From: Candidatus Shapirobacteria bacterium CG06_land_8_20_14_3_00_40_12
GTDB taxonomy: Bacteria; Patescibacteriota; Microgenomatia; UBA12405
Assembly (NCBI GenBank): GCA_002780135.1
Contig: PEWA01000002.1
Span: 13,734-25,017, forward strand
DNA: 11,284 nucleotides
Reading direction: 5' to 3'
Position numbers and translations under genes: made by a program. Below the pieces are notes generated by a model, which was not told the DNA's origin, did not search any database, and was given only the letters and a program-made list of their open reading frames with translations. Each line of letters begins with the position of its first letter. Position 1 is the stretch's first letter. Of the stretch, positions 7,141 through 11,284 are shown piece by piece.

Positions 7141-8264
7141 GGGGCCCAGTTGGCAATAGGGGCGACGTTACCGGCGACAAAGTTAAGTGCAAAAAGAAAG
7201 GCGGCCGGAACTAAAAGTAGAAAAATTAGCTGGAAAGATTTTTTGGTCAAATACCGACCGAAAGCCAAAATAATAAAAGGGTAAACCGGGGCGGTATAGC
7301 GGCTGATATCACGGTGGCCGACAAAGACAGTGGCCAGAGTAAATAAAAGCGGAAAGATAAAACTGATTTTTAGTTTAAAACGACGATATAGAATTAAGAG
7401 GGCCATATAAGAAAGGCCAAAAATGTAGATGACATCCTCAAGCCAGATGGTGTTGACCCAAGTATTTCGGCTGAGGAAAACTGAATAAGGAATTAGACTT
7501 AAATGAATATTGTCACCGCTATGAAAATAAGCCCAAAAGTTACCGGTCTGCCATTGATAGAGGTAAAAAATAAGTAAAACTGACAGCGGAGAAAGTAGGT
7601 ACCAAATATATTTAGATAAATTTAATTTTTTAGTTTTTATAAAAGTAATAAGCCAATGACAGAAAAAGGCGACAAATAAAAGAATTCCCGGGCTTTTGAA
7701 TGTTTGGGCAGCGGTAGCAAAGAGGGCGGAAACAAAATACTTTTTTTGTTTAAAAAAATAAAGAGAGGCCAGAATTGAACCGATAAACCAACTTTCGGGA
7801 GCACCAATGAGGCGGAGAACAAAGAGACGGGCGGGAAAGAAGATTGAGATAAGAGTTAAGATATATGTTTTGTGGGGAGAAAAGAAAAGAGAAAAATACA
7901 AATATGAGAAGGTCGTCAAAAAAAGTGAACCTAAAAGGGTAACTAAAAGCATGGCTCGGGGGCCACTTAATAGTCCCGGTTGAAAAATATTAATTAGAGC
8001 GGAAAACCCAGGGAAATGGGCCGGATAATATTCAAGAGGTTGGGGTAAGGAAAATTTATTCCGAATACAGTCGGGACGATAGCCGCATTTGCTGATAGCC
8101 AAATAATTAGGGCCATCGTAGTTGGCCCAGATAGTTTCCATGGAGACATGGCCCATACCAATACGACCGGGAATGTCGAAATAGAAAGAGGCCCAAAACA
8201 GGAGAGTCGAAAAAAGAGTCAGACTTAAAAGAAGAAATAGGTGGCGAATTTTGGTAGAATTCAT
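7131..8264 (-). CDS. Polytopic membrane glycosyltransferase, GT-C fold (PIG-V/mannosyltransferase-like)
   Basis: A 377-residue integral membrane protein with about nine or ten hydrophobic helices. The first is at 8-28, others lie at about 103-127, 132-150, 157-172, 192-209, 217-236, 276-294, 299-316, 324-338 and 343-362. The first large outer loop has WANYDGPNYLAISKCGY (46-62), whose Asp50-Gly51 plus YLxIxxxGY pattern resembles the catalytic loop of PIG-V-type dolichol- or polyprenol-phosphate-sugar transferases. YYPAHFPGFSAL (79-90) resembles the FFPLYPxL motif, and GHRDISRY (316-323) the late conserved Arg/SRY motif. Cys60 and Cys66 could form a disulfide outside. Likely role: adding a sugar to an extracytoplasmic lipid or protein acceptor; donor and acceptor unknown. 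No Shine-Dalgarno; TAAAAT ends 6 nt before the ATG. Confidence 0.78.
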   Translation of the reverse strand: MNSTKIRHLFLLLSLTLFSTLLFWASFYFDIPGRIGMGHVSMETIWANYDGPNYLAISKCGYRPDCIRNKFSLPQPLEYYPAHFPGFSALINIFQPGLLSGPRAMLLVTLLGSLFLTTFSYLYFSLFFSPHKTYILTLISIFFPARLFVLRLIGAPESWFIGSILASLYFFKQKKYFVSALFATAAQTFKSPGILLFVAFFCHWLITFIKTKKLNLSKYIWYLLSPLSVLLIFYLYQWQTGNFWAYFHSGDNIHLSLIPYSVFLSRNTWVNTIWLEDVIYIFGLSYMALLILYRRFKLKISFIFPLLFTLATVFVGHRDISRYTAPVYPFIILAFGRYLTKKSFQLIFLLLVPAAFLFALNFVAGNVAPIANWAPYL

Positions 8265-8270
8265 CAGTTT

Positions 8271-8276
8271 ATTTTA
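8271..8276 (-). promoter_or_regulatory. -10 hexamer for the membrane glycosyltransferase gene
   Basis: Minus strand TAAAAT ends exactly 6 nt before the ATG at 8264. It lies in the 23-bp gap shared with the divergent tRNA gene. On the plus strand, TTGGTA (8251-8256) with an 18-bp spacer and TACAAC (8275-8280) is a weak candidate promoter for the tRNA. Confidence 0.45.
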
Positions 8277-8287
8277 CAACATATTAA

Positions 8288-8361
8288 GGCCCCATCGTCT
8301 AGCCCGGTTAGGACGGCAGGTTCTCATCCTGTTAACAGCGGTTCAAATCCGCTTGGGGTCA
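8288..8361 (+). tRNA. tRNA-Glu, anticodon CUC
   Basis: A complete cloverleaf. The acceptor GGCCCCA (8288-8294) pairs with TGGGGTC (8354-8360) with one G-U, and the discriminator A is 8361. The D arm is GTCT/GGAC (8297-8300, 8311-8314). The anticodon arm GCAGG/CCTGT holds loop TTCTCAT with anticodon CTC at 8323-8325. A 4-nt variable loop is followed by T arm AGCGG/CCGCT around TTCAAAT. The body also resembles bacterial tRNA-Glu (CATCGTCTAG start). CCA is not encoded, so it must be added by the nucleotidyltransferase. CUC reads GAG only, so a UUC isoacceptor is expected elsewhere. Confidence 0.96.
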
Positions 8362-8364
8362 CAT

Positions 8365-8535
8365 ATGAAAATTAAAAATCCAAAATTACAGACGACCGAT
8401 GAAATAGTGGTCTCACTTCTTAGCAATACTAATAGCCGCTTAATCACCACTATTGATGGTTTTAATAAAAAAACCGAAAAACAGGAAAATCTAATGTTGG
8501 CTTTTGCCCAGATTATCCTAGCATTGAGTTATTGA
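8365..8535 (+). CDS. Possible 56-residue protein of unknown function just behind tRNA-Glu
   Basis: The ATG at 8365 begins 3 nt after the tRNA discriminator base and the frame runs to TGA at 8533-8535. The product has a charged N-terminal part (KIKNPKLQTTDE), a polar middle with many Lys and Asn, and a hydrophobic C-terminal stretch (LMLAFAQIILALSY), which could be an amphipathic or membrane-associated helix. No family is recognised. In favour of a real gene: it fills the only gap here, and its end overlaps the convergent CPBP gene by 7 nt, as the other two convergent pairs in the window also overlap. Against: it is short, has no clear promoter of its own and no true Shine-Dalgarno. The frame is also open upstream through the tRNA, but that part cannot be coding. 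Confidence 0.4.
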   Translation: MKIKNPKLQTTDEIVVSLLSNTNSRLITTIDGFNKKTEKQENLMLAFAQIILALSY

Positions 8536-9155
8536 AGGACACCAAGCATCAGGGTCAAACCAACGATAGCATGGAGAACCATAACAGTAAAAATATTTCG
8601 GAAACGGAGGAAAGAAACAGCTGCATATATCCCAAAAAAGAAACTGCCAATGGTAAGAAGAATATTTCCAAAGGGCCAGTGGGCATAAGCAAAGATTAAA
8701 GAGGAGATAATAATCAGAAAATATCTTTTTGAGGAAAATGACTTAAGCCGATGGATAACATAGGAACGAAAAACTATCTCCTGAACCGGTACGGAGATAA
8801 AAACATAAGCTAACATTCTTAAAATAATCGATGATATTGTCCCCTGGTCAATCCCAAGATCAAAAATTGTTGTCCAAAGAGAATAAACTAAAAAAAGGGA
8901 AATAAGATATAGAATGAGGGTGGGGGTGGCAACACCAATTGATTTGACAAAGTTTTCTGTCTGTAAACCCAGCTGGCGGGTAGGGAAACCGGTAAATTTT
9001 AGAATAAAGACAAGATAGAAAATGGAGACAAGATATACCGTCAGGCGAATTTGATAATTTTGGTGGGTAAATAATCCGCGGTTGAGGGTGATAAGAACCA
9101 ACAAAAGCAACTCTGCTAAAAAATAGTATTTATTGGCAACTAGTTTTTTAAGCAT
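8529..9155 (-). CDS. CPBP-family (CAAX/Abi) intramembrane protease-like protein
   Basis: A 208-residue membrane protein with about six or seven hydrophobic segments (about 11-27, 36-54, 72-95, 107-124, 145-158, 163-180, 188-205). The CPBP/Rce1 signature is present but altered. Motif 1 is PVQEIVFRSYV (123-133), with Gln125-Glu126 where EExxxR is usual and Arg130 kept. Motif 2 is FAYAH with His159. Motif 3 is HAIVG from His195, with Gly199 where Asn or Asp is usual. Active members cleave membrane substrates with a glutamate-activated water and two histidines. The two changes mean the protein may be divergent or inactive. Function in this organism is unknown. It is divergent from the histidine phosphatase gene across 21 bp and shares a symmetric -10 with it. 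Confidence 0.82.
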   Translation of the reverse strand: MLKKLVANKYYFLAELLLLVLITLNRGLFTHQNYQIRLTVYLVSIFYLVFILKFTGFPTRQLGLQTENFVKSIGVATPTLILYLISLFLVYSLWTTIFDLGIDQGTISSIILRMLAYVFISVPVQEIVFRSYVIHRLKSFSSKRYFLIIISSLIFAYAHWPFGNILLTIGSFFFGIYAAVSFLRFRNIFTVMVLHAIVGLTLMLGVLQ

Positions 9156-9162
9156 GGGTTAA

Positions 9163-9170
9163 ATTATAAT
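9163..9170. promoter_or_regulatory. Symmetric -10 serving two divergent, probably leaderless genes
   Basis: ATTATAAT is its own reverse complement, so it gives TATAAT on both strands. On the plus strand (9165-9170) it ends 6 nt before ATG 9177; on the minus strand (9168-9163) it ends 7 nt before ATG 9155. A TAGATA (4 of 6 to TTGACA) at 9191-9186 with a 17-bp spacer could serve the minus direction. No good plus -35 is seen, and neither gene has a Shine-Dalgarno. Confidence 0.6.
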
Positions 9171-9176
9171 TGAGCA

Positions 9177-9791
9177 ATGAAATTATATCTAGTCCGTCAC
9201 GGACAAACGATTGATGCTGAAAACAATATAAAACAAAGAACGAATTCAAATTTGTCGGAAACCGGCAAAGTACAGGCTAAAAGAACCGGAAGATTAATAA
9301 AGGATAAAGGAATAGATGTAATAATTTCGAGTCCTTGGACTAGAGCAGTCGAAACAGCTAAAATAATTAATGTGGCTTTAAAAAAAAACGTAATTTTCGA
9401 CGAAATGTACAGGGAAAAACTGCAATCAGTAAAACTAAGCGGAAAAAGTTATCAGGATAGTGAAGCTATTAGATATGAAAAGGAACACGAGAAAAATTTT
9501 TGTGATCCTCGGTGGAAATTTGACAAGACGGGCGAATCAATGATTGAGACCCTTAAGAGAGCAAAAAAAACTGAAAAGATGTTGGTTTCTAAATACTTTG
9601 ATAAAACGGTGTTGATAGTTTCTCATGCTGATTTTTTGAGATGTTTAATAACTCACCTAATAATCGGTGATAATTTTGATTCAAAGGAGTTTAAAAGTTT
9701 TTTCCGGGGTTTAAGTTTCAAAAACGGCGGGATTTTTTATTTACATTTTGACGAAAAAAGATCAATTTGGAGACTGGGTAATTTTGATTAG
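9177..9791 (+). CDS. Histidine phosphatase superfamily protein (phosphoglycerate mutase-like)
   Basis: A 204-residue cytosolic protein of histidine phosphatase branch 1. VRHGQT (6-11) carries the phosphorylated His8 with Arg7. IISSPWTRAVETA (49-61) carries the second arginine (Arg56). Glu80 in MYREKL is a candidate acid. VSHADFLR (148-155) holds the second catalytic His150. These are all the residues expected of an active enzyme. Length is typical for broad-specificity phosphatases; the metabolic substrate cannot be predicted, and cofactor-dependent mutase activity is not indicated. The C-terminal half is Lys- and Phe-rich. The final 4 nt overlap the convergent HAD gene. Expression probably comes from the symmetric -10 just upstream. 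Confidence 0.93.
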   Translation: MKLYLVRHGQTIDAENNIKQRTNSNLSETGKVQAKRTGRLIKDKGIDVIISSPWTRAVETAKIINVALKKNVIFDEMYREKLQSVKLSGKSYQDSEAIRYEKEHEKNFCDPRWKFDKTGESMIETLKRAKKTEKMLVSKYFDKTVLIVSHADFLRCLITHLIIGDNFDSKEFKSFFRGLSFKNGGIFYLHFDEKRSIWRLGNFD

Positions 9792-10561
9792 GAAATAATT
9801 TTAAGAAGATGGTCAAGGAGGGCTTCGCCACCCAAGTGCTCGCCTTCAATTCCATAATCATCGGTGTTTAAATTGTCCGAATCAGTGGAGATATTTAATA
9901 TTTCGGAGGTGACCGAATCGCGGTCATTGATGCCATTACCAACAACCATGACTTCAGTGGGGCTAAGTTTCATTAGGGAAATAAGTTTTTTGAGAGCGTT
10001 AATTTTGGTGAATTTTTGGGGATTGATATCATAGGCCTCCAGATTCCACCAACAGTAAAACCGATTTTCCGGATCAGATTCCTGGACGATTTGGGGAACT
10101 TCGGGAACTTCACTATGGCAATGAAGGGTGGTTAAAAACTGTTTGGGCTCAAAACCCTTGACCCGGGGGTCACCGATGAGTTTACCCAGATTTGCACGTA
10201 TTTTTTTTATGGTCTCAAGCTCATTACTATCCAACACCTCGGTCTGAACATGAAAACCAGAGCCAGTTAAAAAAGCCCCGATTTCAGAAATCAGAGTGAC
10301 ATTGTTCCACAATATGTCCTGATAAATTTGGCTAAGATAGAGAGAACTCCGGCCGCTGTTGATGACAATATGAAAACGTTTTTTTAGAATTTTAAGTTTG
10401 TCTAATACTGCGGGAGAAAGGAAATTTGTTTTTTGGGAAAAACTTCCATCTGTCGACTGATTAATGTCAGTCCCCTTTTTGACCAAGACCCCATCACTGT
10501 CAAAGGAAATGAGTTTAATATGGGAAATTTGATCTGAGGTGAGGTCGGAAATAGATTTCAT
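9788..10561 (-). CDS. HAD-superfamily hydrolase, Cof/phosphomannomutase-like (C2 cap)
   Basis: A 257-residue HAD-fold phosphatase. Motif I is ISFDSDGVLV with nucleophile Asp21 and Asp23; motif II is INSGRS (67-72) with Ser69; motif III is Lys186 in QKFTKINAL; motif IV is VVGNGINDRDSV (206-217), the GNGxND metal site of Cof-type enzymes. The roughly 95 residues between motifs II and III fit a C2-type cap, as in sugar-phosphate phosphatases. Residues 30-48 are a polar stretch (STDGSFSQKTNF) likely to be a loop. Likely role: Mg-dependent removal of phosphate from a sugar phosphate; the substrate is unknown. It overlaps the histidine phosphatase gene tail to tail by 4 nt, and is divergent from the T-box unit. 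TAAAAT ends 6 nt before the ATG; no Shine-Dalgarno. Confidence 0.9.
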   Translation of the reverse strand: MKSISDLTSDQISHIKLISFDSDGVLVKKGTDINQSTDGSFSQKTNFLSPAVLDKLKILKKRFHIVINSGRSSLYLSQIYQDILWNNVTLISEIGAFLTGSGFHVQTEVLDSNELETIKKIRANLGKLIGDPRVKGFEPKQFLTTLHCHSEVPEVPQIVQESDPENRFYCWWNLEAYDINPQKFTKINALKKLISLMKLSPTEVMVVGNGINDRDSVTSEILNISTDSDNLNTDDYGIEGEHLGGEALLDHLLKIIS

Positions 10562-10567
10562 TGATTA

Positions 10568-10576
10568 ATTTTAACA
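10568..10576 (-). promoter_or_regulatory. Extended -10 element for the HAD gene
   Basis: Minus strand TGTTAAAAT (TGnTAAAAT) ends exactly 6 nt before the HAD ATG at 10561, the same arrangement as at uvrB. No convincing -35 is present. Confidence 0.5.
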
Positions 10577-10588
10577 TAATTTACCCCA

Positions 10589-10616
10589 TTGACACGTCTA
10601 TATTATGGGTTATAAT
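10589..10616 (+). promoter_or_regulatory. Consensus sigma70 promoter driving the T-box leader
   Basis: Perfect TTGACA (10589-10594), a 16-bp spacer and perfect TATAAT (10611-10616) make the strongest promoter in the window. Transcription would start near 10623, about 200 nt before the T-box motif, a normal leader length for this riboswitch class. Confidence 0.8.
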
Positions 10617-10622
10617 TTCAAC

Positions 10623-10900
10623 ATAAACCGCTTAATCGGAGTCGCGATCCGAGAGGTGATCTCAAAAATGAGATACAGAGGCAAACTGTATGGTCCAGAG
10701 GACCACCAGAAGACTGGAAGAAAGCAAAGCGTGTCGGCAACGGAGCGCTGAATTTAATGAGAGTTTCTCAATATTTCAGTAGCATCCGCCGTAGAGGCGG
10801 ATTTTTATTGAGAAACTAAAAAAGGGTGGTACCGTCCCGATAGTCATCGGGGCCCCTTGATTCTGGTTTTTTGACCAGTGTCGAAGGGGCTTTTTTGTTG
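10623..10900 (+). promoter_or_regulatory. T-box riboswitch (tRNA-sensing transcription antitermination leader)
   Basis: The expression platform is textbook. AAGGG (10822-10826) pairs with CCCTT (10854-10858) as helix A1. The 7-nt bulge TGGTACC (10827-10833) would bind an uncharged tRNA NCCA end with discriminator A. An 8-bp helix A2 (10834-10841 with 10846-10853) is capped by AGTC. The competing terminator shares 10852-10858. Just upstream is a 12-bp perfect helix, AGTTTCTCAATA/TATTGAGAAACT (10762-10773 with 10806-10817), topped by ATCCGCC/GGCGGAT, in the Stem III position. The 5' part (about 10629-10750) folds into short local hairpins (10636-10652, 10659-10674 or the overlapping 10673-10691, 10691-10705, 10706-10717). 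A long Stem I with the usual AG bulge, GGUG distal loop and specifier loop is not evident, so the amino acid sensed cannot be assigned. Confidence 0.9.
10852..10896 (+). terminator. Intrinsic terminator of the T-box leader
   Basis: GCCCCTT (10852-10858) pairs with AAGGGGC (10884-10890), with an inner CTGGT/ACCAG hairpin, followed by TTTTTT at 10891-10896. The left arm is also used by the antiterminator, so the two folds exclude each other: the terminator forms when no uncharged tRNA is bound. Confidence 0.9.
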
Positions 10901-10910
10901 AAAAAAATAT

Positions 10911-11284
10911 ATGGATAAAAAAGAATTTATTCAAAAACAAAAATCTGATTTAGAAAGATCGATCTGGACACCAGAGATGTTTGCGCGATATTCATTCGAG
11001 TTGTCGCCGGATGTGCCAGTATTTACCGCTGAACAAAAGGCAGAAATTCAATGGATTAATCATATTATTTTTAGCGCCAGTGGCGGTTACCTTCATGGAT
11101 CCCTAAAAATGTACAAGGACTTAAAGGACAGTGAAAAATTACGAAATGACCCTACGGGTCGTAATATTTGGAAAGCTTTAAATAATGGAATTAGTAAACA
11201 CGAATTAGTGATTGAAACAATGACCAACGGTGATGTAACAGCAGAGTACTTCGATCTTTACAAAAGTGATCAATTGCCAAAAAT
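10911..11284 (+). CDS. Unrecognised protein under T-box control (N-terminal part, runs off the right edge)
   Basis: The frame is open from ATG 10911 for 124 codons to the window end. An in-frame TGA at 10899-10901 just upstream makes this the first possible ATG. No Shine-Dalgarno precedes it; the leader ends in TTTTTTGTTG plus an A-rich stretch. The visible part is soluble, mixed-charge and helix-prone (MDKKEFIQKQKSDLERSIW, then TAEQKAEIQWIN, SASGGYLHGSLKMYKDL and GRNIWKALNNGISKHELVIE), with no signal peptide, membrane segment or repeat. I see none of the tRNA synthetase signatures (HIGH, KMSKS, class II motifs), though these could lie further downstream. By its T-box, the gene should respond to shortage of one charged tRNA, so a role in amino-acid supply, tRNA charging or a starvation response is expected; that is inference from the leader only. 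Confidence 0.8.
   Translation, partial: MDKKEFIQKQKSDLERSIWTPEMFARYSFELSPDVPVFTAEQKAEIQWINHIIFSASGGYLHGSLKMYKDLKDSEKLRNDPTGRNIWKALNNGISKHELVIETMTNGDVTAEYFDLYKSDQLPK

Noticed and set aside
7131..7180. GC-rich bases at the dprA/glycosyltransferase junction (GGGGCCC) as a terminator
   Set aside because: There is no extended stem and no T-tract on either strand, so it is not an intrinsic terminator.
8251..8364. Upstream part of an open frame running through the tRNA-Glu gene
   Set aside because: It overlaps a complete tRNA and the start of the glycosyltransferase gene. Only the part from 8365 is a plausible gene.
10623..10760. The 5' hairpin cluster as RNase P RNA, tmRNA or another housekeeping RNA
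   Set aside because: No conserved core motifs of those RNAs are present, and the hairpins lead straight into the T-box platform on one transcript.
1..11284. Recoded TGA (genetic code 25), as in some CPR lineages
   Set aside because: TGA ends comM exactly at the yraN overlap, and conserved proteins contain no in-frame TGA; the standard bacterial code fits.
1..11284. CRISPR arrays, transposases, integrases, phage genes or rRNA
   Set aside because: No regularly spaced direct repeats, transposase or integrase motifs, or rRNA signatures were seen. Only short palindromes are present.

Overview
The window looks like part of a Candidate Phyla Radiation (Patescibacteria) genome, probably from the Microgenomates side. 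This is inferred from the overall look, not from a marker gene. The signs are compact genes, many starts without a Shine-Dalgarno sequence, short GC-rich palindromes of a kind I associate with such genomes (one reads in frame as the nonsense peptide LPACRQAG), and core repair and uptake genes packed with only short gaps. TGA is an ordinary stop here (it ends comM), so the recoded Gracilibacteria/Absconditabacteria lineages are unlikely.

Layout. Positions 1-1509 (minus) hold the N-terminal 503 residues of UvrA, whose gene runs off the left edge. Upstream are a structured leader and a sigma70-type promoter. A short-chain dehydrogenase/reductase (1636-2316, minus) and a full-length UvrB (2325-4331, minus) come next. 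Divergently, comM, yraN and dprA (4417-7140, plus) form an overlapping operon for natural transformation and DNA processing. A GT-C-type membrane glycosyltransferase (7131-8264, minus) faces them. A tRNA-Glu(CUC) gene (8288-8361), a probable 56-residue protein (8365-8535), a CPBP-family membrane protein (8529-9155, minus), a histidine phosphatase (9177-9791, plus) and a HAD-family hydrolase (9788-10561, minus) follow. The right end (10562-11284) holds a consensus promoter, a complete T-box tRNA-sensing leader with a textbook antiterminator and terminator, and the first 124 codons of an unrecognised protein.

How it works together. The left two thirds concern DNA: UvrA and UvrB recognise and verify lesions in nucleotide excision repair, while ComM (branch-migration helicase) and DprA (RecA loader) process incoming single strands, with the nuclease-like YraN between them. 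The right third is a set of unrelated single genes in convergent and divergent pairs. Two patterns recur: protein starts with a -10-like hexamer 6-7 nt upstream and no Shine-Dalgarno sequence (suggesting leaderless mRNAs), and convergent neighbours whose coding ends overlap by 4-10 nt with no terminator. The most unusual item is the T-box: its expression platform is canonical, its 5' tRNA-decoding part does not look like a standard Stem I, and the gene it controls is not recognisably a tRNA synthetase.
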